Counted from the stretch's first letter, positions 8,835-22,134 are shown. The stretch is DNA of 64,000 bases from Diplonema japonicum (GCA_964019335.1 OZ025720.1:1-64000); one strand, 5' to 3'. The notes: generated by a model from the letters alone, not told the origin. Numbers and translations are program-made.

Positions 8835-10721
8835 CTAAAGTGTGGATTTCCATTTGGGAACTCGGCTCTGCCGCGACTTGCCGCTGGATGGTGGTATTGC
8901 CGGGAGTGGGTCAGACTCCGCGAATTGCTTGCTTTTACGCCTCAAAGACTGCTTGCGGTGTTCGGATGGAGGTGCATTACTTGCGGTGTTCAACGACTGC
9001 TTGCGGTGTTCAGTTGGAGGTGCATTACTTTGAGACATGGAGCGCAGTCTCTCATTCCTTTTGTTCATATGCTTCATGAATGGTGACGGCGACGGTGGCG
9101 TCATGGGCTTAGCCAGATCAGACTCGAACAGTTGTTGCTCCGGTCCCTCTGTATCAACCTCAATAATCGATTTCTTGACCCGTACCCCTTGTTCTGTTCC
9201 CTTCATTGCGGTGGCCTTCTCTGACTCAGTTCTCAAACTTGTTCCGGATCCGTTGTCCAATGAACCCCGTCCCGCAAGGTTGGGCAATGCTACTGCAGAC
9301 CGTGCTTGCTCTTGCACGCACGTATCTTCATATTGTTTCTCGCCTTTACTCTGCTCTTCTAAATTCAGTTTAGCCACTGTGGCTCTCTCATTCATTTCTG
9401 TTACATGAAGCTCAGGGATACTAATCTCGACAGTCTCGACAACCGCCTCACAACTACGCTCCTGCTGCCCCTTTCTGTCTGTCAGCAGCATCTTCTCGCA
9501 CTCCTGTTGCCCTTTGTCTTCGTATTCAGTAAAAGACTGTTGAAGTTGTGAATGATTACGCCAACTCTCTTGTTTTATTTTTCGTCTCTCAACTGCCACC
9601 TCAGCAGTCACCTCAGCCTGCACCCCAACCTCAGTAAACCCAGTAGGACCTCTTTTTGGCAATGTGAACACTAAATCTCGAAGAGCAGCAAAGTTGTCGC
9701 CTTCTGCAGATGCTTCAATGCCAAGGTGCGCCAACATCTTAGCAATAGAACTGGCAGTCGTGCATTCCTTCTTTTCTTCCAAAAGGTTCTCTTTTGAGAT
9801 CTTCCAAGTACCTTGCGACAGTCTCCTGCTATTGCGCCTCTCTGCTTCGGTCATCATGCTCGTAACTTCGCTCAAGGATCGCATCAGTGGCATCAATTTA
9901 CCTACATACAGCTCTACGATACTGCCTAAGTCTTGGTGGCTAGTCCGTACTCCCTTCAAGTATGCTGATATCCTTCCGAAATTCGGATGCATATGCGTTT
10001 GCATTAAGGAGGGCGTGGTGACCATCGATGCAGTTCCGGAGCCAAGATCGCGTATTCGTTCCTCGAGGAGCTTGATGCGTGTGTGAAGCTCGTCATTCTC
10101 TCGCCGCTCGCAGCATGTTGTAATCGTAAGCAGGTCGGCACGCTCCTTGTGCTTGACAGTCACAGCGGAGTTGGGCTTCAGGAATGACTCAAAGCACGTG
10201 CTGCAAGTGGTTGTTGGGTCGTTCCTGGTTCCTACTTTCTTCTTTGACTCTGGGTCCATGAGCTCGTTAAGGAGTTTGATATGCGCCATACGGATGTCCA
10301 TCAGTAGTGCTTCCCTGGACCTGGACGACGCTTGCTGCTCTTCGAACAACTGTGTCGATAGCTTTGCGCACGTCTCCTCTCGTTCTCGCTTCTCGAGAAG
10401 CAGCCTGTTTATGAGGGTCCGCAACTTTCGGATTTGCATATCTTCCCTCCGCAGCACAAGTGCAAGCTCTTCATCGCGCTTGGACAACAGCTCTATCAGC
10501 ACATTTTTCTCTCGTATCTCATCGCTGATAACGGCCTCCAACTCTATTTCACTTGTGGCTGTAACAACTGAGCTTCGCCTCCTGTTGATCTGCGACGTTA
10601 GGACACTCTGTGTGTCCTCGCACATTTTTATCTTCTCATTCACCATAAATGTCTGTTCATCAAATACTGCTTGGCTCGACAAGGTACCTTTTCTTTTGAA
10701 TTGCAACGTTTCTTCCAGCAT
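8835..10721 (-). CDS. coiled-coil protein of unknown function
   Basis: 628 aa without detectable introns. Residues about 50-220 are heptad-rich (ELLSKRDEELALVLRRED onwards) with a CSTCFESF segment in between; about 215-240 form another coil. The C-terminal half is charged and low complexity, with a short duplicated segment (SNAPPTEHRKQSL / SNAPPSEHRKQSL) and a basic tail. No catalytic motif is seen. It lies 89 bp upstream of SURF1 in the same orientation. The ATG follows a CATGTAG acceptor by 9 nt. I do not recognise a family; a cytoskeletal or flagellar role would be a guess. Confidence 0.75.
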   Translation of the reverse strand: MLEETLQFKRKGTLSSQAVFDEQTFMVNEKIKMCEDTQSVLTSQINRRRSSVVTATSEIELEAVISDEIREKNVLIELLSKRDEELALVLRREDMQIRKLRTLINRLLLEKREREETCAKLSTQLFEEQQASSRSREALLMDIRMAHIKLLNELMDPESKKKVGTRNDPTTTCSTCFESFLKPNSAVTVKHKERADLLTITTCCERRENDELHTRIKLLEERIRDLGSGTASMVTTPSLMQTHMHPNFGRISAYLKGVRTSHQDLGSIVELYVGKLMPLMRSLSEVTSMMTEAERRNSRRLSQGTWKISKENLLEEKKECTTASSIAKMLAHLGIEASAEGDNFAALRDLVFTLPKRGPTGFTEVGVQAEVTAEVAVERRKIKQESWRNHSQLQQSFTEYEDKGQQECEKMLLTDRKGQQERSCEAVVETVEISIPELHVTEMNERATVAKLNLEEQSKGEKQYEDTCVQEQARSAVALPNLAGRGSLDNGSGTSLRTESEKATAMKGTEQGVRVKKSIIEVDTEGPEQQLFESDLAKPMTPPSPSPFMKHMNKRNERLRSMSQSNAPPTEHRKQSLNTASNAPPSEHRKQSLRRKSKQFAESDPLPAIPPSSGKSRQSRVPKWKSTL

Positions 10722-10988
10722 TTTGGTACCTACATGAAGTTTCAGAGCGTTAACTGAACTAACATTCTTTTTAACATTAATGTCTAGAAGTAGTCAGGGG
10801 CTCCTCAGCGACGCCCGTGACCAGCGGGTACAGTACCACTCCGTGTGCTGCCGCGATCATAGATCCGTAAATTATAACATTGTTATCAAGCATCACCCCC
10901 ATGCACAGGGCAGCAATAGTCAAAGCTATTGCAAATAACAGATTCATATTTGCTGTAATGCATGAGAGAAAAGTACGAAGAACAAGAA

Positions 10989-13900
10989 CTAGGCAATATC
11001 AGTCGTGTCACAGTTCCGAACGGCGTACAGCAGCTGCCTTCTCATCGTCTCGATGCTGCAATAATGTATTGAGAGGTGGTATGTACATACCTAGAGTACG
11101 GGGGCAAGCAAATTAAGGAGCTGCACGTGTGTGCTTCAGGCAGTCCATCCCTCGGTTCGTCGATGCTATCTATTGACAAGGAAGCTGCTTTACCCAAAGG
11201 TAGCCTGGGCCTTCCGGTAACAAATCTCAAGAAGGCTTGCAGGTCAGCTTGTGTGAATGATTTCACAGACATCCAGAAATTGTCAACAACATTACTATTC
11301 TTGAGCTGCTTTCCATAGTGTGCATGTTGCATGAGCATTGCAACATCGATTTCCCTTTGGCCGCACACCCGCTCCTCAAGGTCCGAAGCGGTCAAAACTG
11401 TGAGTACAGCTCTGGGCAACACCTGCAGCATGCCTTCCTTCATGCTTTCAACCTGTTTCTTGCCTTCCGTCTGCTTATATTTTCGTGCCAGGTCAACGTA
11501 CATGCCCTTATTATCCAATGTAACCTTTTTGTGCCTCCCATCAGGGACCAACTCCACAGAGGAGTCTCCAGGGACATCAATGCTAAAAGTTAAGCAGAGG
11601 GCGTCGAAGGATTCGGCACTGTATGTGACAGGATTAATGCTCTCTATCCACTCCAGTGTTTTAAAAAACTGCTCATTGTCTGCCTTCACATCGACAGGCT
11701 CACCAGTGAGTTGCCGCCAGATGCTTGAATGAAGGTCCAGAGCAAGGAGGTCGTCGCTGCGTACACAAACGGCCATTAGCTGTGGCGGATTGCTGTGTGA
11801 TCTAGTGCATACCCTTCCCAGACACCGCAGCATAGCGTGGTCGGCCGCAGAGTTGTTCATGGGACTTATGACGCATCCATCGGCCTGCTTCGTGAAGAGT
11901 GACATGCTGTGCATAAGCTCCGATGCGATGGCAGCAAGGGCGTCGCGGAAGATACCTCCTTGGTCGATGCCTGCCTCCCCGACAAATGCAACTCTAAAGG
12001 GGGGGTGCCTTGTCGCCATCAACATAGGTGGGTGGTCATCAAGCTGCAGGTGCAGCTGCCCCAGCAGTGTATCCTGCACCCCTGCGTCGGGTCGCTTAGC
12101 ACTATGCCTGTCCAACCTCACTTGAATGGGCTGTTGCGGCTCCTTGGGTGCCGTCAGGAAGTTTTCCAACACGTAGTCTTTGGTTGTTTTAAGGAACATG
12201 CATTTCAATCTGTTGAAGTGATTTGACCTTCTTGTCATTTTCATACTTGTTAACAGCCATTGCAATGAAACTCTCTTCCGGGGGAGCGTCAAGCCCCAGA
12301 CATGGCAGCGCAGGGAGAAGCACGCCGTAGTTTAGCGCAAGCACGACGTTACTGTACCTGCTGTCTTCATGCTTCTTCTTTCCATCCAACTGAGTTACAA
12401 CCGTTTTCAACATGCTTATCATAATAGGAGGAAGGTCCCCAGGGGAGAGAGCTGGAGGTCCATTGCTGTAGGCATCCTCGATCCGTGCTTGTGTGCTCAT
12501 CGATATCAAATCAAGAGGGCTGTTACCCATATCAGTGGAATCATCAACTTCAACAGCCCAGACAGCTGGGATGGAGAGCCCCTTCTCAAGGCACTCAGCC
12601 AGATGGGAAAGCGCACAGTACAGCTGTGAACGGTTACAAATAACTCTTAAACACATACAGCAAAGGGTATCCCATGTTCTCGGCTGCCTTCTGGGACTAC
12701 CTTGCATATGGTGGCGCTCTGCATATCAACCGCCAGCATGTGGTCCGCGATCTGTGTGAAGCACGGTTCAAGGACGGCCTTGTAAACATACTATGGTGTA
12801 CATGTTCCCAGCCTTGCTCGTACACTCGTACCACCTTGGGACATTGTGCGTGTTGCTCTTACACGAAGCCACTATTGTCCGAATGTCATTGCTGGTACTA
12901 ACACTTAGCTGTAGTTAAGTGTGGTTTGAGGTTTGCAGCACAGCATACCTGATCTAATCCTTTGGGCGTTTTCAGGGAGAGTGGAGTGTCACGCTGCTCC
13001 GCCTTGTGCGAGCTGTTGGTAAGGATGTCACTGACATCGTTGTACTTTCCGAAATCCTGCCGCTGTGACGAAGTGCTGGCCATCTCCAAGTGCGGCCGCA
13101 CTCTGTTCGATGCCTTAGGTACCCACTCGTCGTGAACTGAAGGAAGGCCTTTGCAGGTTACGTACACTGTACCTTCACGTATGGCCAAGACAACGGCTTC
13201 ATACCATTTCCCTGACTTGTCCATCTTATCCACAAGCTTCCCCATGTACCACTTGCACCTTGTGTCCATATTGCGTGGCACGATCACATCATCGATGCAG
13301 TAGTTCCGTTCTAGCAGTAACGATCTTACCAGGTACAGGACCTCCGCCTCCGCTAGAGCAACCTTTGAAAACTGCTTATTGAACAGCACTAACTCACTGG
13401 AAGGTGTCAGAATTGTCATGTGCTCTTCGCAGTGGTATCTGATAGCACCGAAGCACCGCCAGTTCGTTGCAATACTACCCTTGTGGCCGCAGCTGAGCAG
13501 ACGCGACAGACAGCGGATGATCCGCAGCCTTTTGGACCTGTGGCAGTGCATGTGGATAGCCCACGAGAAACTTGCAAGGATGTCCTCATTCTCGATGAGT
13601 AAGTGCGGCTTGCTGTTTATGAGAATCTCTAATAACTGCAGTGACAGCTCGAACCTTGGCGTTGCGTACTTTGTGCCTTGAGATGCAGTAGGTGAAACCA
13701 AGAAAGCAAAGGTGTCGAGAGCCAATGACACAATGTTGCTTTCGTCTTGGCTGTCAATGATGCCATTCACAAGGTTTTTCACGGGGTACCACTCCTCTTG
13801 CTCAGACGTGGCGTTCAACGTGATGGTGTCCAACATCAGTAGGAGTTCCTCGTAGTTGTCGATTCTGTTATACTCATAAGCAGACCGCAACTTCACCAGT

Positions 13901-16900
13901 AGGCACCTCGCGGCGCTGATGGTTCCAGCTTCTAACCACAGCAAACACCAAGACCATGTGCAACCGCTGTCACGCAGTTTGGCCTGTGCAGGTTCTTCGC
14001 TGTCAGAGCACAGCTCTTGCAGATATAGCGTGATGGCCTCCTTTTCAGGCTCTTCCACCAATACTTCCGCCTCGTCATCTTGATTGACACTTTCTGGCCT
14101 TTCATGCTCGTTTTCGTGGATATCACTGACCCGCTCAGAACTCTCGCGCACCAAGGGCAGCTGCCCAAATGTTGTCGCCACCACAGTAAGATCTAAAGAC
14201 CTCACGCTAACGGTATCGGGTGCTTCAGGTTCAACTTTCATCGGCTTCTGTACTTCCCAGTTCTGTTCCTCCAAGTGTCTAATGCACATGTCCTTCTTAC
14301 TACAGAGTTGTGGGAGTGTCATACCCACAGACAAGGGTTTGGAAGCCAGAGCAAGGACATCCTCAAGGGACCTATCAGGCCAGTTATTGCTTACAAGGGT
14401 GGTTGCAGCTGTAACGCTCGTTTGAAGCAGAGCAGCGAGCAAACAAGCACTTGGAAGCAACGCCTCTGTTTCTTTGGATGGTATCTTGTATTCGTCCTTG
14501 CCATGGCTTAGGAGTGAGTTGATACCGAGGGAGTCACCAGTAAGACCAGCCTTCTTGAACTCGGGAATAGACTTAATCAGGTCGTAGCAAAGGAACAAAG
14601 CAGCATCTGCAGCTGCTGCGCACGCAAGTGGGGGCGACGGGTCGTATGGCGTGACTGAGTCGCGATTGACCTCCAATTCACGCTCCCGGCCACTGTCACA
14701 GAGCACCACACGAAGGTGCTGCTCGTCACTCATGTCACGTACAATACACTTTTGCGATGTACCATACGAAGGTTTATAAATACAACGCGTTCCACGTGTT
14801 AATGGAAGGGTGCTGCACCCGAGCACTGTCAGAGCTGTGAACGTAGCGATGAGCTTTGTTCCGTTGTTCCTTGCATCCGCCCTGAGAGACTCTAAATTAC
14901 GTGGCGACCTGTGTAAGGCGGTCAACAGTGGTGTCTCCAGATACGGTGCCCACGCTTCTGAAGCACCTAACCCACGCAGCAGGCGTATGCACAGCAATGC
15001 TATCGCACTTGTGTCGCTTGTCTTGTTTACAAACGGTGCACCTTCTGAAGCACCTCTTATGAGGAGCTGTATTGTCGAGTTAAGTAGTAGCGATGCGCTC
15101 AGTGCGTCATAAGCGGAACTAGCATTCATGCCGTCTTCCTGTTGAAGGTCTTCAATGTGTATGATGGCTAGGTCGGGTAGCTTTGCTTCCGGACTGTGTG
15201 CCAACTGGTGCTGCGGGCCTACTCTCGTCAGGATAATGTATAGCACCTCTAGCACTGCTTCAGATGCACGGATCCCATCAGCCCAGCCACCCAGCGTCTT
15301 GATTAGCACGCCATACAGCACATCGCTCCACCCTGTCCGCGCCAGTTCTTCAATGGTTCTTGAGAGGCAACCTGGGCCAGCTGCTTTCAAGCAGTTATGA
15401 ATGACACCAATGAGCTTGAGGAGCCATGTATCGTGACCTTCGGTCAAACAGTTCAGCGCGTGATCTTTAAGCACTGTTAGGCATTGCTCTGTGAGGACGC
15501 ACGGTTCCTCCATTGCTACTTGCGTCCATTTCTTGAGAACAGCCCATGCCTGCTTACCAGCCTCACACCGAATGATCATGTGTCTGCTGCGATCTGTAGT
15601 CGACGCATGCACAGATCTGACATCAAACATCCATGTGTCAGGCGATATCAGCCACTGTACCTTGCAAGCATATTTCACCAGCACGCACGGCGTCAGGGAG
15701 CTCACGTGCACGGGCTCCATGAAGCCGAAAAACTCACCGTTCAAAGTGTAGAACAAGTAAGGCGTTCCATCAGACATGCAAACACCACATCCAACCACAT
15801 CGTTCAAGCGATACCTCGGGAGGACCATGAAACTGTCGCTGAACGTCTTCACCCCACCGTTGTTTTTATACAGATAGTGTTGCGAAAGAGGGTCTCCACA
15901 GAGTCCTATGCTAATCCCTTTCACAAGGCGGTGTGAACATTCAGTGAATTTGACCTCGAAGTACCATATGCGCTTGGCAGGCTCATTCTTGAAGTACCAT
16001 GGCTTCGTGAGCTGCACAACGCACTTCCCTTTCCGCACCTCGTGAGAGTTCCACAAGAAAGCACTCGAAACGCCCCTCCCGTCGTGCCGCACAGTTGCTT
16101 GCGTCCCGTCGACACTAAGGTGCCAACTGTCCACGTCTTCCACTTTGATCATCTTCGGCGACACAGACTGGCCGGGGATGTAGAACAACTTGTCCTCAAG
16201 AAACAGATTGGAAGCTACCGAACTGGACAAACACGCCTCCTGCAGAAGCGACACTGCAGGGATTGTTCCAGATAGGAAGGGGATGTCTTCCGCCGACCAG
16301 TTTAGGGATAATACACTCAATACCAGAGCCTTCACGGGGGCGGAGTCAATATCAGCTGCCACACTCAGCAAGTCTTGAACCAAGTTATATATGTCCTGCC
16401 TCACAGCCTTCATCAACACATCGCCACTACAAGTAATGCCTTCTGAGAATGGTGCATTTTCAAGTGCTTCCGTCAGTGTGTCTGTGACTGCTTGCAGCAT
16501 GAAGCACCCTCCTTCTAAAGACACGTTTCTTGTCCAGAGTGCCGCCTCAGCTTGCAGCTGCCGAAGACTGTATAAACCCCGCGACCTGCACCTTGCTTTC
16601 TCCCGTTGCTTCAGCAGCATGTTGGTGATGCTCTCGATGCTCTGTTCGCTGAAAACAAAGCTAATTATCTTAGTCAATACCACGTCAAAAGTCACGCTCG
16701 TGTGTGATGGTATAGGAGACATGGAGTGCAGCAGGAATTCTGTCTTTCGCGTGACATCAGCAATTCCTTGGATGCTGAGGGACTGGATCTTCAGCCTCAT
16801 GTTAATGAGGTAGTTTAACGCCGACCACGTCACTGAGCTGACAGTGTAACTGCACAAATGCTTCGCAGCGCAGAAAATAATGCGCAAGATAAGCTCTGTC

Positions 16901-19900
16901 TCCCCGTCACCCGAGGGAAGGGAATGTGAACGGAGGAAGGAGCGCCATTCTACTGAAGATATAACTTCCGCCTGCCTTTGTGATTGTGCATCTGTGGAAG
17001 GTACTGCCTGTTGCCTTTTCGTGCCTTGGCTAACTTCTAAGTACTTGTGGAGACCGCCCCTAAATACTAAGTTATCAGGACAGCCTTCTTCGATCCCTGC
17101 CTTAATCATGACCTTTGCAATAGAGGCAGAAGCGTGTGTAAGTGCTAACATCACGTCGTGAAGCCAACCGAGCACAAACCTCGGCCTTGATGTCACAGCT
17201 TTTGCAGTGAACGCGTACCCCCACCCTGTGCGGGCTAGCTCGTTGGGTCTGCTTCCAAAGCCCAGCGAACTGTTCCTTGTTGAGCCTTTAGCAAACACGT
17301 AAGCTGTATTTGCTGAAAGGTTGAGCTTCATCTGCGACAAGCTGTCCTTCAGAGTGCGCACATTGTAGGTCTTCTCAACAGGGTCTACGTACAGCACCAC
17401 CAGCTCATCGCGCGAGTCCAGCTTACTGCCGTTGTCGAAAGTGATCGTAAGCTTCGAAGTGCCTTCGATACACACCGTGTCACAAGCATCAAGACGGTAA
17501 GGGTGCGTGCTGGAATGCCCTTCACTGACGATCTTCACTTTCTCTGCTACTTCCGCTATGAAAGCCCCACACATACCCAACCCCACAGCTGAGAGCTTCT
17601 CCCTGAACACATTAATCTTTGTTCTCAGTAGCGATAACGTATGCTGAACTTCTATCGAGTCTGTGCTGAAAGGGTCCGCTTCGATGAGCAGTATCAGAAG
17701 CACTGCCTCTCTCAATGCTTGGCCTGTGAGGCCGTCTGCAAGCTTGGCAGTAACAGCGACACCGCTAGACGTGTCGATCACAGTGGAGGCTGCCTTTTCG
17801 AAAACGCAAGCAGCGGCCCGTAAGAGGACTCGTGTCCACTCCGTAAAGGCAACAGTGTCTTTGGTGTCATGGGCATGCACTGCTATTGCTATTTGAAAAG
17901 CTCTCAGGTGTTCCAGAATAGGCTGAACATTAGGTGTTGCGCTCTCAGTAATGTGTGCCTCCAGTCCTTTCGTACATAGAGCTACTAGTTCAGAGGCGTA
18001 ACTTCCAATCCCCGTCTGCGACAGGAGATGCTTCAACACTGCAGCTGCTTGCACGCCGGTCTTGCAATGAGCAGCCAGCTCCGGAGTCAAAGGGGAACTT
18101 TCAAGAAGGCAGCTGACTAAAGCAGCACTTCTTTGATGTTCAGTTTTGAAGACTAGCCCCACACAAGTGTTGATGCAGTCCTTTACAAGTTCTCCAACCG
18201 GGAGCAGTGAGTCGCTGAAAGATTCTCTTACTGAAGCCAAAGTGGACAACAGGCAGGTTTGGATGCCTTCAGGCAGCACGACATCATTACAAGGAAGGCG
18301 CAATTCCCTCTGCGATACATTTACCGTGGCTGCTTTGAGGAGCACTAAGCAGGAATAGGCATCTGTTTCTGTCTCGGCTTTGACAAGAAATTCAGATAAG
18401 AGTGCGATCGATCCCCCTATTGATTTGGTAGTATTTTCCCATGGCGTGCGGCCAAGAAGCGACAGTAAAGCAAGATAGCGCAGCATCTGCCACGACAGAT
18501 CACCGCAAGTTCCCCTGGCACAACTCATATCCCGCAGCACTGATTTTGGTAATACGTGCTGCTGCGATGTGACAGTGGAGAGAACAGCTGTCCTGTTGCA
18601 AACATGCAAAAACTCAGAACCTTGCAACGACGTGACACCCTCTGGGATGCTTGAGTAACCCTCAGATACTAAACAGCCTGACATGTCGTACTCGGATGCC
18701 ACTTGGCGGTAAAAAAAAGGTTGCAAGATGCACAGCCTACCTTCCGTGTATACAACCGATGCTTTCGTGAAATCTGTAACTAGAGGAAAACGCCGCTGGC
18801 CATTTCGGAAGTGGTACTTTAGTGGAAGCTCTTCAGTAGCAGGGCACGCCACCCACTCACCACCTTTGTACAAAGTGTCATCGACAGGCTTCAGGTGGAG
18901 CCCGTTAGGACCACTGTCAAAAAGGCGGATGCCCATCCCCTCGCTAACCTGCCAATGTGCCCACAGCAAGGGGTACACAGGAGAGACGGGAAGGGCTTGC
19001 TCCATTCCTGCCACGATTTCATGCTGCGTTCTTGCATGCTTCCACACTCTCACTTCTCTCATGCTCCCGTGTAGCTCGTACCCTAGTACTACATTGTACC
19101 CAGAGAGCTTTGGCCGTGCTGACAAGTCGTTGGTTCTCCGCTCCCTGTCGGAGAACAGATCGCTGTACCTGTTGCTGTCCTCCTGTGCTGCGTCAGCTGC
19201 AATATTCGTCTCGGTTTTCACTCCATTGATGTAGACGCTTGTTGCGAGGCCATCGTAGGCAACAGCGATATGTACCCATTCCGCAAGAGCGGCCCTGCTA
19301 TCCAGTCTGCCTACTGTACCGTCAGCTCCTTGCCCGCCTCCCCCTTTCCACCCGCCTGCTACATAGCTGCATCCGTTAGTCCCATTCCCTGATCCCACAG
19401 TAACATGAAAGTGCACTGCTTGTGATCCTATGAAAATCAGGGTTGTGTTGTGCAAGGATCTGAATCTCACCCATGCTTCGAAGGTGATAGGTGACGAGGG
19501 AACGAGCGACGGTACTTTTGCCTCTGCGGATGTCATGCCACCTTCGAAATCAAAAATCTTCCGTGAAACACGCGACTCTTGGTATAAATCGCACTTAGCG
19601 CTGGCGGCAAGTGTGGAAGTCTGGACAGTGTAGCAGCACACAGTAGGGTCGCAGGTGTTCTGTTTGAGAATATGCCGCCTGCTAGCAGCATCCAGGGCGG
19701 CCGGTAGGTGTTCCAGCAAGCCTGCGGATATACTCCTCCCTGTCTCATTCTCTTGCAATCTGTGCTGCACGTCATCAGCGATGAGGTCGAAGGGCACGTT
19801 TCGCATCTGCATCGTCTCCATGATGCCATCGATGTCGGGGATGTGGTCCTCTAGAATGGAGAGGAGCGTAGTGACGTTTGCATCTTCTTCGGCCTTCAAA

Positions 19901-20907
19901 ACAGACCCAAGAGAGGACGTGACTAGCAGCAAACTTTGTCCGTCGGTCGTGAGGTGTACATGGCCATGTGCAGGGGGCGCCTCAACTCCCGCTGGCCAGT
20001 TGACGCTCGTTAGCTCCACTGTGCCGTCGCCTATAGAAGCCTTTGCAAGTTTCCACGTGTCACCCATCCCCACTACGTACAGCACGCCACTAACATACGC
20101 CACCGATGTGAAGTATTTCATTGGGTTCACAACTTCCAATAGCGTTCCTTCGCTACTCCCATGTATCTCCCAGAACGAATTCTTTCCTACCGCGTAGCAC
20201 ACTTGCAGTTCATGCACACGCGTAATGTCGATAACGTCTTCTTCCTGTTTGATGTACTGCTGCACCCGTGCTCCTTCGTACGACACATCCACCAAGGCAG
20301 TTCCTGCCAACGCTGCATCGAGGTCCTGGGTGATCGGGTCCAGCACAGCACTCAGATCAATGTCGTGCAGAGCTGTTTGCTGGACGTCTGCCACGATGCG
20401 CAGCGCGTCAGGCAAGCTGTCCTTTGCGAATGCTATTCTTACTAACGTGGAGAGCACTATCACAGGGTTAGGGTATGATGTGATGCAGCGGTGCAGGAAA
20501 GTGCACACTGCAGCAGAGAGAGTGCTTTTGTTAAGAATGGTGGAAGAGGTGAATGGGGGGATCAAAGACAGCAGCGCATTGAGCGGCTCGAGGATAGCGT
20601 CAAAGGCGGCTGTGTTGCCTATGGACATGGCCAACATAATCACAGAGGTGATACTCAGGACGCTTGCCTGAAGGCTGGGATCGGTCACTGTGTGTGTAGG
20701 GGCGTCTTCTTGGGTACGCACAAGGGGAGTTGGCACCTCTTGAGGCGCTGTGCGGCAGCTATTCATTTCTTTCTTCAAACCTTCCAGCCGCTTCACCAGC
20801 ATCACATTATACTCGAGGCCTACACCCGTGGTTCCTACCTTGCTCGTACTTTCCTCTATCGGCTCCAACTCGCATTCCAACCCATTCCCCCACAGTGCCC
20901 CCTGCAT
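10989..20907 (-). CDS. giant HECT-type E3 ubiquitin ligase with LamG-like and SPRY domains
   Basis: Six exons: 20907-12949, 12908-12792, 12751-12659, 12623-12247, 12209-11091, 11055-10989, about 3243 aa. Introns are 40, 40, 35, 37 and 35 nt. In order: a helical N-terminal region; a concanavalin/LamG-like domain (about 475-650, SPITFEAWVRF); a SPRY/B30.2 domain (about 1630-1760, IWYFEVKF...DVVGCGV...YTLNGEFFGF); two tudor/chromo-barrel-like stretches (RCIYKPSYGTSQKCIV; KWYEAVVLAIREG...DEWVPKASNRVRP); C-terminal HECT domain (PFRVAFVGEAGIDQGGIFRD; catalytic Cys in LPEAHTCSS about 33 residues from the end). The last exon restores LPPYSSIETMRRQLLYAVRN, typical for HECT. Architecture recalls the HERC/HECTD giants. 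Start chosen at ATG 20907; the preceding in-frame codons are non-ATG. Additional in-frame introns are possible. Confidence 0.88.
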
Positions 20908-22134
20908 CTTGCTCAATACATCTGTCTGAATTAAGATCTCGGAAGCAGTAGACTATACGAAAAAAGGAGAAAGAGATACTCGGAGGGGGTCCGTGCATGA
21001 CACATAACACAGTTGAACAAAAAGAAATCGTTACGTGCCAGATTTACCTACCGCTTGGTCTGTCAGTAAAGCTTGAAAAACAGGTATTTTTTGGGATATT
21101 GCCCTTAATCAGGGCACGCCCGACTCTCAAAGACAGATGGCGGGCTCTCCGCTGTACCTGGAATTCTCTCGAAGAGGCATTTGAAACAATCCGGTGGTTT
21201 CTTTTATTGTAAGTAATAGAAGTCACACGAAAAACCAGTGCCAGATAAATAATGGTAAAAAATAATTGCGTGGCATGTGGTTCACACATCCCTCGCCGTT
21301 GTAACCTTTTGGGCGGGGATGAGAACATAGCAAAAAAACAAACAAACAGAAGCAAAAACCACCACCACGATAAAGAAGAGAGTTAGCAATGATGCACTTT
21401 AAAAAAGAATGCTCTATTTCCCCTACTGAATAATTCGAGAGGATTAGACTGGCTTGCAGCAGCCCACTACTACTTCAAAAGGTTTTTAAAGTCTTATTTT
21501 AGGTTTCATTCTTTTTCTTGTCACTTAGCCTTGATTTGTTAAAAAAGAAAAGTAAAAGAGGGGGGGAGAAAAGGGAAAGCCGAGCTAAAAGCAGCACCCC
21601 TTAGGTGCCGTGCGGGAAAGAAAGAGAAAAGTTAATTTAAGGTAAGGAGGCCAGTGTTAGTGGCCCCCTGTAAAAAAAAGATAAAAGCAGTGAACAGGGA
21701 TGCTCATTATTCATGACGAAACTCACTACTGTCTGATGCGGGGCTTTGCCAAGGATGGATACACCTGACGAGAACATGTAGAAGGTTCAGCTCGGGGAAA
21801 GAGCCTAAGTGGTCATAGAGATCACCTCGCTCTGATAGCAGAGCTATCGTGCTGCTTTTTCTTACTTTATTTTTGCTGCAGCATTTAGTTGAGTGGCCTT
21901 CAAACAAAGAAAAAAAAATGGCCATACTTTTCCAAAACTATGACAAAATAATAGAAACATTACATAACTCAGAAACATCTATCCGGTTCTCCTCCCTTTT
22001 TTATTTTCGTTCTATTAAAATCTCCATATGGGATTCTCTGTGTTTGCTTGGATTATTGTTCGGGAAGGCATTGAGGGAAACAGGTCATATCGTCACGCTA
22101 TTCAGAAGCATGGAGCACTGGCGCTGCTTACTCT
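20908..22134. other. intergenic stretch with small inverted repeats
   Basis: About 1.2 kb between the HECT start and the end of the pentaspan gene. It holds no gene I can support. Small hairpins are visible: 21646-21668 (8-bp stem, 7-nt loop), 21790-21804 (GCTC/GAGC) and 21829-21844 (GCTCTG-ATAG-CAGAGC). A minus-strand frame of 72 codons at 21707-21925 has no recognisable similarity. Confidence 0.5.
20953..20985 (-). promoter_or_regulatory. predicted trans-splice acceptor of the HECT gene
   Basis: On the minus strand CTCTTTCTCCTTTTTTCG is followed by TATAG, 46 nt upstream of the chosen ATG. A two-codon upstream frame (ATG TAT TGA) lies between the acceptor and the start. The pyrimidine tract plus AG fits a spliced-leader acceptor. 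Confidence 0.55.

Noticed and set aside
12189-12707. Separate 172-aa gene upstream of the HECT domain
   Set aside because: Its start lies in an intron/other-frame segment; splicing joins it to both neighbours as one HECT gene.
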